Positions 30,215 to 43,667 are shown, counted from the stretch's first letter. The stretch is DNA of 64,000 nt from Phymorhynchus buccinoides (GCA_017654935.2 CM065682.1:81273247-81337246), one strand, 5' to 3'. The notes: generated by a model from the letters alone, not told the origin. Numbers and translations: made by a program.

Positions 30215-31695
30215 AGAGAGAAATGGATAGAAAGGAAGAAAGAAAAGGAATGGAGGGAGAGAAAGAACAAGAGAGGGAGAGAGAGATACATAGACACACT
30301 CGGTTTTGTGTCTTTTGTTTATTTTGATTGAAGCATATAGTTATTTATAATCCGTCTATATTGTCTTGATATGCACTTTTTCTTATACTGAGCACGCCAT
30401 AAGCCTAGCTTGTTGTTGCTTCAGTTTTGTTGCTTTGTATGTTTGTTATGTAAAGACAATAAAAACGTTTAAACCAAATACATAGAGGGAGAAGGAGAGA
30501 AAGGAAGGAGGAAAGGAATGGAGGGAGAGAAAGATCCTGGCCACTATTTTCAAATGAACAAAACTTTGTTAAACACAGTTTTTTGGGAAAGGAATGGAAA
30601 GAGAGAAACAAGAGAGGGAGAGAGAGAGGGGGAGGGGGAGGGGGAGAGAAAGGGAAGACGAGAACGGAGTAATGGAGCTGACATCGTGCACCAGAGAGAC
30701 AAACCTACCAGCCCAAAGAGAGACCAAACCTATAGCCCCCTCCTTCACCCCTTCCCAAAACTCCTCCCCGCTCCCAGCCCTCCCCTCCTTTTTGCCACCA
30801 GCTCCCCCCCCCCCCCCCAACCCCCCGCCCCCCCCACTTGGCCCCCAGCATTCCAATTAATTTAGCAAACTTGATTGATATCCACTAATGATCAATTTGA
30901 TATCCTATCCCAATCTACCGCCCCAATACCCACCCACCCCCTCCTTCCCATAACCTCCTCCCCACCCCTCCATTCCAAACACTCCAATGTATGCCATTGC
31001 TTATTTTGCATTCATCTAGTCCCAGGGTGTGTGTTCGTGTGTGAGAGAGTGAGAGAGTGTTAGAGAGAGAGAGTGTGAGGTAGTTGGTGTGTGCATGTTG
31101 AGAGGGGTTTGGTGCACGGTGTCTTTGACCACTTGCACAGGGGGGGTTTCTCCCAGAGTTTTTTCCCCCTTCATGTCGTAGACAAGTGCGTCTGACTAGG
31201 GGGGGGAGGGTTTTTTTTCTCGGAGAACTTCCGTTTACCCCCTCAACCCTCGGTGCCAGGGTGGGGCAAACCAATTTGGGGTCAGACATGGGTTTGATGC
31301 ACTAGGCAGCGAACCCCCCCCCCTCTATTTCTATTTCCATACACCCCCCCCACCCCCCCCTTCTCTCTGTACCTTGTCATGTTTCAATTAAAATGTAATG
31401 GCAGCCTTGTTGCTACATGTGTTTCACATCTCGAGATGTTCAACGAGACTGTTGGTTCAGACATACAAACACTGCAAAACTGTGTGTCCCCTCCCCACCC
31501 TTGAAACACAACTGCCCCTGTTTCCAAACTTCTACCGTCTGTGATTGCGAATCAGTCCCCAAACGTCTCTCAATCAATGCACCCCCCCCCCCCCCACCCC
31601 CCCAGAGTTTGTGTTCACAGCCTTGCTCTTTGGTTTCAACTTTGTTGTATCATTTACACGTTGGACTGTAGAGGGGAAGTATTGTTTTTATTTTG
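30089..31695. other. Unique spacer of the middle contig; AG- and C-rich
   Basis: No gene seen. AG runs at 30175-30222 and 30600-30650, several C runs (30797-30815, 31345-31360, 31580-31603), and two copies of an AGGAATGGAGGGAGAGAAAGA motif near 30247 and 30515. Near 30553 a 25-base piece (AATGAACAAAACTTTGTTAAACACAG) matches the minisatellite flank at 31893 in the same orientation. Confidence 0.5.
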
Positions 31696-31944
31696 ATCTT
31701 GATGGTTTTTTTTGCTCCTTCTGTTGCCTACTTTTTGCTCCTTTTGCTATATTTGCTGTTTGCTGTTTAATTGTTTGTCTGTGTTGATAAAGGCGCATTC
31801 ACCGAAATATCCAGTAGTTTTGTTTGTCTCTTGTGAATAAAATAACGTCACTTTGCACTTGTCGTGTAGTTGTTTGTTTGCTGTATTTTTTAATGAACAA
31901 AACTTTATGTTAAACACAGGTTTTGAAGATGGATTCAGTACTGT

Positions 31945-32779
31945 TCCGACCATGAACAGCAGTGCTCCGACCACCATAAACAGCAGTGCTCCGACCACCA
32001 TGATCAGCAGTGCTCCGACCACCATGAACAGCAGTGCTCCGACCACCATGAACAGCAGTGCTCCGACCACCATGAACAGCAGTGCTCCGACCATGAACAG
32101 CAGTGCTCCGACCATGAACAGCAGTGCTCCGACCACCATGATCAGCAGTGCTCCGACCACCATGAACAGCAGTGCTCCGACCATGAACAGCAGTGCTCCG
32201 ACCATGAACAGCAGTGCTCCGACCACCATGAACAGCAGTGCTCCGACCACCATGAACAGCAGTGCTCCGACCACCATGAACAGCAGTGCTCCGACCACCA
32301 TGAACAGCAGTGCTCCGACCATGAACAGCAGTGCTCCGACCACCATGAACAGCAGTGCTCCGACCATGAACAGCAGTGCTCCGACCATGAACAGCAGTGC
32401 TCCGACCATGAACAGCAGTGCTCCGACCATGAACAGCAGTGCTCCGACCATGAACAGCAGTGCTCCGACCACCATGAAACAGCAGTGCTCCGACCACCAT
32501 GAACAGCAGTGCTCCGACCACCATAAACAGCAGTGCTCCGACCACCATGATCAGCAGTGCTCCGACCACCATGAACAGCAGTGCTCCGACCACCATGAAC
32601 AGCAGTGCTCCGACCACCATGAACAACAGTGCTCCGACCACCATGAACAGCTAGCAGTGCTCCGACCACCATGAACAGCAGTGCTCCGACCACCATGAAC
32701 AGCAGTGCTCCGACCACCATGAACAGCAGTGCTCCGACCATGAACAGCAGTGCTCCGACCACCATGAACAGCAGTGCTC
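31945..32779. repeat. 21/24-bp minisatellite, mirror copy
   Basis: About 36 units, reverse complement of 28437-29275. Both ends match the left array, but the middle has a different order of 21- and 24-base units, including a run of consecutive 21-base units. One unit near 32478 has an extra A that shifts all coding frames, which argues against the array being a protein-coding exon. Confidence 0.95.
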
Positions 32780-34105
32780 AGCAATTATCTCACCGATGAT
32801 CTCCTAGCCAAAGGTATTATAGATGCTACTACCCATAGGTGGGCTGTCACGGACATACGAGATGCTAAGACACCCTTGTTTTATCACCTCCCAAACATTC
32901 ACAAGTCCCTACAAAAACCTCCTGGGAGACCTATAGTGTCAGGGCTGGGTGGGCCAACGGAAAAACTTTCTGCCCTCGTAGACCATTGGCTACGGGACAC
33001 AGTCTCTTCCCTCCCCAGTTTCATTCAAGACACTACCCATTTCTTGAAAATCATCCAGGACTGGAACCTCAAACACGGCCCCTTCTCTGACGTTACACTA
33101 GTGACAATTGACGTCGTTGGACTCTACTCAAATATACCCCACAAAGACCTTAATGACGCTGCTAAACACTATCTCCAACAGACTGACGATTCCAACGTTC
33201 CCCCTTCAAAGACAGTTCTTGAAATAGTCAACCACGTGCTCTTAAACAATTACTTTACTTTCGAGGGAATAGTCTACCACCAAATATCAGGAACTGCTAT
33301 GGGTACGCCCATGGCCCCAGCAGTGGCAAACCTCTTCATGGGGTGGTTAGAAACCAATCTACTTTCCAACAGTCCTGTCTCTGTGCCTTCTGATTTCTGG
33401 AAACGCTTCATAGATTACATTTTCCTTCTCTGGACCAAATCACAATCTGAACTCGAAACCTTCCTGTCCTATATCAACAGTGTTCATCCCACCATCAAAT
33501 TCACATACTCTTCTTCCACTTACCAACTACCATTTCTGGACGTCCCAAGTCTCACTGGACAATAGTTTCATTGAGACTGACCTCCACACCAAACCCACAG
33601 ACTCACACGCCTACCTACACTACAGTTCACGTCACCCTTCTCACTGTACAATTAATCTCCCATACAGTCAGCTCTTAAGGACCAAACGCATCTGCTCCAA
33701 ACCCCAAGATTTTGAGGTCCGCTCAGAGCAAATGTACCAATATCTGTTGCTCAGGGGATACAAACCCAAGGTTCTCCAGAATGCTCTGGACAAAGTCAGA
33801 AACGTCCCACGCTCAGACACTCTCTCCTACAAGCCTAAGGCAACCAACCCTAGAACACCCGTCATTGTGACGTACAATCCCGGTAACCCCCCACTCCGCC
33901 TATGGCTTCATGAGCTCCACCAGAACGTTCTCCTCAATAACACTAGGCTTAAAGGAGCAATTCCCCAGCCACCCATTTTGGGACTAAGAAACAGTCGCTC
34001 CCTCAAAAACATCCTCATGCCATCGGCCTTACCCAGACACATCCCCAACTCTGCCCCTGGGTTTTCGAAATGCTCTAAAAAATGTGTGGTCTGCAAGGAG
34101 CATGC
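32774..34105 (+). pseudogene. Penelope-like reverse transcriptase, mirror copy
   Basis: The 263-residue frame at 32774-33565 is unbroken: FYHLPNIHK at 36-44, GRPIVSG at 51-57, motif A around D113, motif B at 173-190, RFIDYIF at 211-217 with Tyr for the second catalytic Asp. A frameshift after LPFLDV leads to the second frame (33480-34196), whose last part after about 34105 runs into the neighbouring CR1 fragment. The GIY-YIG domain is absent. It lacks the one-base insertion that breaks the left copy, yet shares the catalytic loss, so the element was dead before the copies separated. Confidence 0.85.
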
Positions 34106-34109
34106 AGGT

Positions 34110-34640
34110 CTGATGACAGGTGCACACCAAGGCATTGCTGGACTTGTTGAAGTGGAGTCCCGTTCAGTTTGTACAGGAACTGGGATGTTTGTCTGATGGG
34201 AAGGATGGTGCACTTGGATGTGTTAAAGCGCATGCCCCACTGTTCAGCCCAGACCTCAAGTTTGGTGTAGGTCGTCTTGGAGCATGAGATGGTCTTGGAA
34301 GCTGTTGATTTCTCTGTACAGAAGACAGTCATCCGCGAACAGCCTCACTGTCGATTTCACAGAGTCCGGCAGATCATTTAGATGGCACAAGAACAGCAAG
34401 GGGCCAAGGACTGTGCCCGATTCCACTGCCACCTCATCTGATGCCTCGCCTTCAACTAGTAGTTCAACTTCAAGTACCACCTTCATCGTCCTCTTTGTCA
34501 GGAAATGAGTCAGCCAGGAGTGAATAGGCCCTCGAACACCATAGTAGTCCAGCTTCTCAAGGAGTTTGCGGTGAGGTCACAGGCCTTACTGAGGTCAAGG
34601 ACGGCAACGTCCACTTGCTTCTTTGTGTCAAAGGACTTGG
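34110..34640 (-). pseudogene. CR1/Jockey-group reverse transcriptase fragment, mirror copy
   Basis: Reverse-complement partner of 26575-27100 with the same frameshifts and the same junction to the Penelope-like element. FADDCLLYREI is present; the N- and C-terminal parts are missing. Confidence 0.75.
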
Positions 34641-35679
34641 TGGGTTTTAGAGACTGATCTTAGAGACTGGACTGGAGAGATGGGAAGGTGACCAGGGGGG
34701 GGGGGGGGGGGGGGGGTGAAAAACAGGAGACACGCACCCTTGTTGGAGGCTGCCAAGATTAATTTTGGAAAGGGGATCACGTGACTTTTGCCTGTGAAGA
34801 TCACGTGATTTGGGTCCAGTTCCATGGATGGAGCACGTGACCTGCTGGGCGCATCAGAGTTGTCTTCCCTTTGTCATTGAAGTTGTCTGCCCTTTTTAAT
34901 TGAGCGTGCGACTCTACATGTAATGTAGGTCCGTGGGTGCGACGCGCTGGTGGATCATTGAGAACCTCATGAATATGCATCAGCCTAACAGACTGGTGAC
35001 CAGAACATGTTAACCGACAGAGTTAGGCTGTGACTGCATCAATCTCTCTCTCCGTTTCTTTTTCTCTGCCTTGCACGGCTTCCAATTTTGTTTCCACATA
35101 CTATCTCTTTTTGTCTCTGCCTTTTCCTGCCTCTCTCCCTGCTCTCCGTCTCTGTCTGTCTGTCTGCCTGTCTCTGTCTGTCTGATTCTCTCTCTCTCTC
35201 TCTCACTCACACACACACAAAGCAAAACAAAAGCATGTTATTGCTTACTCTATTACCCTCTATAAATAAAATTCATTCAATTCAATTCTCTCTCTCTCTC
35301 TCTCTTAACTAGGCTAGGCTAGTAGGGCCTAGTGCGTGCGTGCTTCCACCACACTTTCTTCACTGGAGTTGCTGTCGTCTGCTAAACCTCATTATTCTCT
35401 CTCTCTCTCTCTCTGTGCGTAAGCAGTCTTGCTTTCACTGGAGTTTGTGTCGTCTGCTTAAACTTGCATGTCCAAAAAAATTATTATGCATAGCATACGA
35501 ATAGCATGCAAAAAAATTGCAGAATTTTGAAAGCCAAACGATTTTACATTAAAGTTGTGTATTATTACGCTTCTGCAAAGAGAATTATGAAACAAATTTT
35601 GTGTTGTAAGAACGAGGCGTGAATTGTATGATGATAATACCCTTGACAGGGCCCATCCTCATTTTGGCATTTTTTAAAA
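34641..35679. other. No gene seen; AG/CT microsatellites and poly-G
   Basis: Partner of 25501-26574. The G run (34696-34717) is shorter than its counterpart, and one CT run differs in length. Confidence 0.5.
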
Positions 35680-35895
35680 AGTGTACAACCACCATTACTA
35701 AACCTTTGCAAAATCACAGAAGTGCATTGCTAAACTTTTGCAAAATCACAGCAAGTGCATTGTTAAAAATAAATAAAAGCTGCATTCATCATAAAAATGA
35801 CAACAAAAATAATAAAAGGACTGCACACAACATTTTTACTCCTCGCCTTTTAGGCGGGAAAAACCTTTTCAGGGCCTCAAATGGCACACCGTTAA
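35680..35895 (-). repeat. Direct-repeat block, mirror of 25282-25500
   Basis: Same blocks in reverse orientation; pairs with the related block at about 36965-37175. Confidence 0.65.
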
Positions 35896-36846
35896 AGGGG
35901 CACTCTGACTTATGAGTTTTTGTAAGAAACACGCCGAGATCACCAGGAAAACACCCTTTACAGAGATTGCAACACTTACTTTGCTCTGGTTTTCTATAAG
36001 TCAAATCGGCGATTCCTCTTTGGCGGAGGAGCAGGAAGTCAAATGCTTTCACTCAAAGAGAAGGCGAGCGCTGTCTCTTTTCTGATGGCTGCTAAATCGT
36101 TTGCACGAAAGTTTTGCAATACAAGCATTAAAAAAAAAAAAAATTAAGGTCAAGATGTGCCACCCCCCTGCATTTCTCGGTTAATTCCATTTTTGCCGTT
36201 CTTACTAAGCATAAAGCTGTATTTCATTAACCTTTTTTTTTTAGCTAATAACCTTTTTGGAATACTAACCCTATCCCTAACCCTAGGCCATTATCTAATA
36301 GGACCCCCCCCCCCCCCCCCCCCATGTACTGCAGTGTACGGCGTCATTTGTCACAGTCGTGGTTGATTGCGTTTTTCCGTTTTGTAGGGTTGGGTGGGTG
36401 GCAAGGTTAAGCTTAGGGCTAGGGTTAGTATTCCAAAAAGGTTATTAGCTAAAAAGGTTCATAAAATACAGCTTTATGTTTGGTAAGAAAGGCAAAAACG
36501 GAAAATTGCAAATTAACCGAGAAATGCAGGGGGGGGGGGCCACGGACATCTTTACCTTTACCCGTTTATCTAAAGGAGTTTTACTCACAACAAAAGAACC
36601 AGATCCATTTTGTTTGTTTACTGCACTACAAAAAAAAGAAAACGCTTCAACCACAATGAGTGAACTTCACCCACCCCATCCAAAATGGCTTTTCTCCCAG
36701 CATCTCTGCCAAAGAGGAATCACGCTGTTTTTACAGTTTAATTTCTAGGAAACCAGAGCAAAGTGAGTTTTCTGATCCTTGAAAAGGCTGTCTTTCTGGT
36801 GATCTCGACATGTTTCTTGCAAAAACTCATCCGTCAGGGTCCACCT
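35896..36846. mobile_element. 951-bp TTAA-flanked foldback element, mirror copy
   Basis: TTAA at 35892-35895 and 36847-36850 with AGGGGCACTCTGAC and GTCAGGGTCCACCT ends. Four bases shorter than the left copy, mainly from homopolymer differences in the loop. Confidence 0.8.
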
Positions 36847-37587
36847 TTAAACATTCTTGCTACCCCCCCCCCCCCCCCCCCCCCCCCACCCCCGGTTGTT
36901 GTCAATCGCTAACTATACTAAGCTACTGTCGGCCACGCTCCACCCCACCCCTTCACTGTCGTCTGCTTAAGCCTTTGCAAAATCACAGAAGTGCCTTGCC
37001 AAACTTGCTAAATCACAGCAAGTGCATTGTCAAAAAAAGATAAATTAAAAAATGCATTCATCATGATAATAACAAAAACAACAGTAAAATGACTGCACAC
37101 TTAACATTTTTATGTTTCGCCTTTTTGGCAGGAAAAACCTTTACAGGGCCTCAAAACAAAGCGAAATGTATCATGTCAAATGGATTTCATTTAGCAGACG
37201 ATATTCTCTTGGGGGGGGGGGGGGGGGGGGGGGAGTATACTGTGAAGCAAAGCTGTTCGTTTTGCTATTACTCGGATATTAGAAACAATTTTTCATTTTT
37301 TCTTTCTGTATTGCTTGGCATTGTAAATTCATCAAACCCTTTCTTTTGAAGAAATACTTACGGATGGACTTTACATTCTTCTATCCTCACGTTCATTTAT
37401 CAGTTGACTATTCCTTGACCCCGCCCCCTTTCTTCTTCATCCGTGTGCATCACACGATCGTTGAGAGACTCATGAATATGCTTTAGCCTAGCAATCTGAC
37501 CAAAAGCTATGGAAGCAGGGTAAGTCTCTATAGGCCTAGTACAAAGGTTAGCAGACGGACACAATCATTTGACAGTCAAAGATGAAC
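36847..37587. repeat. Direct-repeat block and poly-C/poly-G tracts, mirror copy
   Basis: Partner of 23576-24326, with C run at 36864-36887 and G run at 37211-37232 of different lengths from the left copy. Confidence 0.65.
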
Positions 37588-39764
37588 ATGAGCCAAGTTT
37601 GGTTCTTTTCAGTTTCATTCACACAACCGTAGGCTGAGCCTAACCATACTCTCGTTGTGTTTATGACTCTATCTCAAAAGTCAAAGTCTGGTTTCTCTCA
37701 GTTTCATGACAACAACCCTAGGCTGATCCTAGCCCTGTTCTCTTCAGACTCTCGATCTCAAAGTCTGATTCTTTTCAGTTTCATGACAACCCCTAGGCTG
37801 ATCCTAACCCTATCCTCTTCATGTTTATGATTCTCGATCTCAAAGTCTGGTTCTTTTCAGTTTAATGACAACAACCGTAGGCTGATCCTAACCCTATCCT
37901 CTTCGTACGACTCTCGATCTCGAAGTCTGTTTTTTTCCCAGTTTTATGACAATAACCCTAGGCTGATCCTGGCCCTATCCTATTCATTTGTATGGCTCTC
38001 AGTATCAAAGTCTGGTTCTTTACAGTTTCACAACTACCCTAGGCTGATCGTAACCATATCCTCTTCATGTTTATGACTCGATCTCAAAATCTGGTTTATT
38101 TCAGTTTCATGACAACATGTATAGGCTGATCCTAACCGTATCATATTCATGATTGCGACTCTCGATCTCAAAGTCTGGTTCTTTTTAGTTTCATGATGAC
38201 AACTCTAAGCTGATCCTAACCCTATCCCCTACATTGTTTATGATTCTTAATCTCAAAGTCTGGTTCTTTTCAGTTTAATGACAACAACCCTAGGCTGATC
38301 CTAACCCTATCCTCTTCGTGTTTACGGTTCTCGATGTCAAAGTCTGGTTTCTTTTAGTTTCATGGCAATAACCCTAGGCTGATCCTAACCCAATCTTCTT
38401 TGTGTTTATGACTTGATCTCAAAGTCTGGTTCTTTTCAGTTTCGTTACAACAACCCTCCCTGTCAACAACTTAAGGCTGATACTACCCTTATTCTCTTCA
38501 TGTTTATGACCATCAATCTCAAAGTCTGGCTTCTTTCAGCTTCATGACAATAAACCTAGGCTGATCCTAACCCTATCCTCTTCATGTTTATGATTCTCGA
38601 TCTCAAAGTCTGGTTCTTTTCAGTTTCATTACAACATCCTTAGGCTGATCCTAACCCTATCCTCTTCATGTTTAAGACTCTCGATCTCAAAGTCTCTTTC
38701 TTTTCAGTTTCATGACAACAAACCTAAGCTGATCCTAACCATATCATCTACGTGTTTACGACTCTCGATCTCAAAGTCTGGTTCTTTTTAGTTTCACGAC
38801 AATAACCCTAGGCTGACCTTAGCCCTATCCTATTCAATTTTATGGCTCTCGATCTCTCAAAGTCTGGTTCTTTTCAGTTTCACAAACAACCCTAGGCTGA
38901 TCTTAACCCTATCTTCTTCATGTTTATGACCCTCGATCTCAAAGTCTGCTTTCTTTCAATTTCATGACAACCCTTGGCTGATCCTAACCTTGTCATGTTT
39001 ACGACTCTCGATCTCAAAGTCTGATTCTTTTCAGTTTTACAACAACAACCCTAGGCTGATCCTAACCCTATCCTCTTCATGTTTATGACTTGATCTCAAA
39101 GTATGGTTTCTTTCATTTTCATGACATCCCTAGGCTGATCCTAGCCTTATTTTCTTCATGTTTACTACTCTTGATCTCAAAGTCTGGTTTCTCTCAGTTT
39201 TTTATGACAATAACCCTAGGCTGATCCTAACCCTACTCTCTTTGTGTTTACTACTCAATCTCAAAGTCTGGTTCTGTTCAGTTTTATGACAACAACTCTA
39301 GGCTGATCCTAACCCTAAACTTTAAGTGTTTATGATTCTCAATCTCAAAATCTGATTTATTTCAATTTCTTGACAATGACTATAGGATGAGCCTTACCGT
39401 ATCAGATTCATTTTTTATCGCACTCGATCTCAAAGTCTGGTTCTTTTCAGTTTCACAACAACCCAAGTTGATCCTAACCCCTCTATTCTTTTCATGTTTA
39501 CGACTCTTGATGTCAAAGTTTGGTTTATTTCAGTTTGATGACAATAACCCTAGGCTAACCCTAACCCTACTCTCGTCGTGTTTATGACTGTCTCAAAAGT
39601 CAAAGTCTGGTTTCTTTCAGTTTTATGACAATAACTCTAGGCTGATCCTAGCCCTACTCTATTAATTTGTATGGCTCTCGATCTCAAAGTCTGGTTATTT
39701 TCAGTTTCATGTCAATAACCCTAAGCTGATCCTAACCCTATCCTCTATTATTTTCGTGTTTACA

Positions 39765-40513
39765 TTACAGGAGTACATTTTATGTACTTGTGTATTTTTA
39801 TTTCTTTATCCATTTTGTCTCACTGTTTTAAAATGATTTTACGTTATAAGTGTTTTAAAATGCTATTTTATTAGTATGTGTGTGAGTGTCATTCATTTAA
39901 TGTTTTTCCACTGATCGTGTGTGTCTGTGTGTGTTTGTGTGTATGCGCGTGTGTGCGTGCGCGCGTGTCGGTGTGTGTGGGGGGGGGGGGGGGGGGATGT
40001 TTATTAATATTGAATATAATGTGCCTTTTTTGTGACTATTGTATGTACAAATGATAGTAAGTTGTTATTTTATGATGCATGCAACTGTATTTCAGTCCTA
40101 TATATCTCTGTCTCTGTTTGTGTGTCTCTCTCTTCTCTCTTTCTCTGTCTGTCCCTCTGTCCGACTCTCTGTGTCTCCATCTCTGTCTTTCTCTGTCTGT
40201 ATGTTTGTCTCTTTCTCTCTCTTGTTCTCTTTCTCTCTCTATCGTTATAAGTGTGGGTGTGGGTGTGATTTGTTAATAGTGCGGCCTGGGCGTCTTTAAG
40301 TGTCCATCAGTGTGAGTGTTTCAAGTTGGTTGCGAAAGTGTACTGTAGATTATGTCATTCATTATTTGGGCGTGATTGAGAAATTGACTGAGGGATCAGG
40401 GAAGGGGGTGTTGGTCAATGTTTGATGTATACTTTTTGTTCATTGTGTTTACTATTCATTTTAGTGATTTCTGTAAAGCGCTTAGAGCTTAAAGATTAGG
40501 CGCTATAAAAGTT
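39765..40513 (+). mobile_element. L2-type LINE 3' tail in the satellite, mirror copy
   Basis: Ends with GTAAAGCGCTTAGAGCTTAA and GGCGCTATAAAAG at 40473-40511. G run at 39979-39996 and CT-rich stretch at 40115-40240. Confidence 0.7.
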
Positions 40514-40633
40514 GTCTTCATGTTTATTACTCTCGATTTCAAAGTCTGGTTTCTTTCAGTTTCATGACAATAACCCTAGGCTGATCCTAGCTCTATCGTC
40601 TTTGTATTTTGACTCGATCTCAAAGTCTAGTTC

Positions 40634-40805
40634 TTCCTCGGTTGTTTGCTTTCTGACGGCTTACAAAGATTCGCTCCCCTTGGGTCTCGGGTTCTGCGAT
40701 TTGAACAAGCCAGGGTGTAGCTGCGCTTTGGGATTCAGAATGAGCAGCGTAGGAGCAACGCCACTGTACGACCCAGCATATGGGACAGCAATAACATTTT
40801 AAAAA
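40634..40805. mobile_element. Satellite insertion, mirror of 20344-20535
   Basis: Same insertion, but about 20 bases shorter: the stretch around the GGGTCTCGGGTTCTGCGATT end lacks CCATCCA-type bases present in the left copy. Confidence 0.3.
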
Positions 40806-41545
40806 GTCTGGTTCTTTTCAGTTTCATGACAACAAACCTAGGCTGATCCTAACCCTTTTCTGTTCATGTTTATGACTCTCAATCTCAGAGTCTGGTTTCT
40901 TTCAGTTTCATGACAACGCTAGGCTGATCCTACCCCTCTCCTCTTTGTGTTTATGATTCTCTATATCAAAGTCTGCTTTTTGTCAGTTTAATGACCACAA
41001 CCCTAGACTGATCCTAACCTTATCTTCTTCATGTTTATGATTCTCGATCTCAAAGTCTGCTTCTTTTCAGTTTACTGACAACCCTAGGCTCATCTTAACC
41101 CTATATTCTTTGCGTTTACGACTCTCAATTACAAAGTCTGGTTTATTTTAGTTTTATGACAACACTCCTAGGCTGATCCTAACCCTATTCTCTTCGTGTT
41201 TATGATTGTCAATCTCAAAGTCTGGTTTTCATCAGTTTCATGACAACAATCTTGGCCTGATCCTAACCCTATTCTCTTCATGTTTATGACTCTCGATCTC
41301 AAAGTCTGGTTTCTTTCTGTTTCATGACAACAACCCTAAGCTGATCCTAGCCCTATCCTTTTCGTGTTGATGAGTCTCGATCTAAAAGTCTGGGGTTTGT
41401 TTTCAGTTTACTCACAACAACCCTAGGCTGATTCTAATCCTATTCTCTTCATGTTTATGACTCTTGATCTCAAAGTCTGGTTTCTTTCAGTTTCATGACA
41501 ACAACTCTAGGCTGATCCTAACCCTATCATCTTTGTCTGGTTTCA

Positions 41546-42138
41546 TGAAAATGTGTAAAGTGTACATTTGTTTCAATTGGTGCTTCTTATTTTTCATGTC
41601 ACTCTCATTATGTGTTAACGAAAACAGCATTTTGTTATTTAAAAGCCTTTTCTGACATTGTGAAACAAAATCTTGGAAACGTGAACTCTCCATAAGTATA
41701 TTTTTTAAACAACTTAGGATCACAAATACTTTGGAAGATGAATCTCATCTGCTTACAGAACTAAACCTACATTTTCAGCAATATAATATGATCTCGCTTT
41801 ATTGCGTTGAACTTCTTTTTGTTCCTGTCTGAGCGATCGATGACAAACGTCTTTTATGACACGTTCATATGTTATGTCACTTTTTCTCTTCTTCTTTCCT
41901 AAGGTAACCAACTACATCACGTTGAAGATATTTTGAAAAGACATGTTCATTATTATTTTACACTTTTGAAGTGCAATACAACACTGTTTAGCCTCCTGTT
42001 GATCTTTGATCAACTGAATTTCTTGTGTATGCTATTAACTACAGAGCAGAGGAGTGTGAACGGCTTACTGGCAGACACACAGTGCATCCCCAATTCAAAG
42101 AACGAGCAAATAAAACAAAACATACATCCACAAAACAT
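41546..42138. other. No gene seen, mirror of 19013-19609
   Basis: AT-rich spacer. Confidence 0.5.
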
Positions 42139-42690
42139 CATAATAATAATAATAATGATTATTTATATAGCGCCTATTCTCTGATTTAGGGCTCTAAGCG
42201 CTTTACATATTTAATACAAATACAACATAGAATATAATTATCTTATACAATCAGAACATGACGAACATACATAAATTTTACATGAGTAGAATATAGAAAA
42301 GTACATATATACAAATGAACAAAAAGGTACACAACTTACAGAAACACACGCACGCACGCGCGCGCGCGCGCACGCACACACACACACACGCGAGCACGCC
42401 ATGTGACAGCCACTTTATCATTTCATGGAAACTGAGTACAAGGGGGTGGAGAGGAGCGGATTGGTGGGGGAAGAATTATGATCGTTGAAAAAAGTGCGTC
42501 TTCACAGCAGACTTGAAGGAAGAAGTTGAAGGTAAGTGTCTGATATTGATGGGAAGTGTATTCCAGACAGTTGGTCCCTGAAAGGAGAAAGAACGTTGAC
42601 CGAAGGACTTTGTTCTGACAGAAGGAACTCGGAAGAGACGAGTGTCAGCAGAAGAACGAAGTTGACGGGATGGGGTGTAGATGGAAACAA
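42139..42690 (-). mobile_element. L2/CR1-group LINE 3' end, mirror copy
   Basis: TAA repeat at 42140-42155, ATTTATATAGCGCC, GGGCTCTAAGCGCTTTACAT, then on the minus strand the C-terminal codons (42690-42476) identical in reading to 18455-18672. Confidence 0.85.
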
Positions 42691-43261
42691 GCGTGGATTC
42701 ACAATCGTTTGTGGCACGCGACAATCATTACATACACTGAGTCGCCTCCCCTTTCTTTCTCTTTTACAATATGTGCGACAATTTTTGACCGACCGACCGA
42801 CTGACAAAGTGAGTTATAGGTTTGTGGCTTGTGCCACAAAGAAAAAAACACAGTAATACAAAAAAGGACAACACATAGCAAACTAGCTTTTCAACTCCCA
42901 AAATGCACACACACAGAGACACACACACACACACAAACGCGCAGGTGATTGTTGAGTGGAATGATTCCCGATGAATTGTTGTTACTGGTGAACACTGCTC
43001 GCTTTCATAGTGTAACCGAGCGGACCTCTCCTCTGAAGTTCCTGCACAGCACACATAAAGACGGTCTCTGAGTTAGACAACAACAAAGAACTTTTTTTAA
43101 CTGTCCCAAACAACCCTGCTTCCTTGGGACCAATTACGTCAATGCGAGGATTGATAAACCCTACAATTCATAGTACATTCAATACATTGGTTTTAGTTTT
43201 ACACAGGAATTGTGGCTGCTGGCCTGTAACACTATGACGGATGTATGCACTCGTCATTCCA
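42691..43261. other. No gene seen, mirror of 17883-18454
   Basis: Differs from the left copy by a tetranucleotide change near 42790 (GACCGACCGACC versus GACCGACCGACGACGAC). Confidence 0.5.
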
Positions 43262-43667
43262 CCCTAAGGCCGGGTTCACATTAGACGCGTAAGTTCCGTA
43301 CGGAAAACCCTAAATAAGTGGAAGAAAGAAGGATTAGGCCGGGTTCACATTAGACGCGCAAGTTCCGTACGGAAAACCCTTAATACGTGGAAGAAAGAAG
43401 GATTAGGCCGGGTTCACATTAGACGCGCAATTTCTGTACGGAAAACCCTTAATAAATGGAAGAAAGAAGGATTAGGCCGGGTTCACATTAGACGCGTAAG
43501 TTCCGTACGGAAAACCCTAAATAAGTGGAAGAAAGAAGGATAAAAGTCTGCGTATATAAGGGAAATGCCGACATGTGCTCAAATCTTTTCCCTTCTTTGT
43601 TTCACTTATTCATGGATTGCGCACGGGTTTCCGCACGGAATATCCGTTTATGTGTGCACATGGCCTA
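43262..43667 (-). repeat. MITE-like repeat with 69-bp units, mirror copy
   Basis: Four units with GGCCGGGTTCACATTAGACG and TTCCGTACGGAA (one unit has TTTCTGTACGGAA), followed by the inverted left end. One unit here reads GACGCGTAAG where the left copy has GACGCGCAAG. Confidence 0.7.

Larger units (their letters stand above)
37588..41545 (-). repeat. ~84-bp degenerate satellite, mirror copy
   Basis: Reverse complement of 19610-23575 with the same two insertions at the same places (39765-40513 and 40634-40805). Individual degenerate units can be paired one to one between arms. Confidence 0.9.

Noticed and set aside
29466..30299. Long frames spanning the N gaps (29466-30299, 54735-55642)
   Set aside because: They consist mostly of unknown residues across 500 N and have no recognisable flanking protein.
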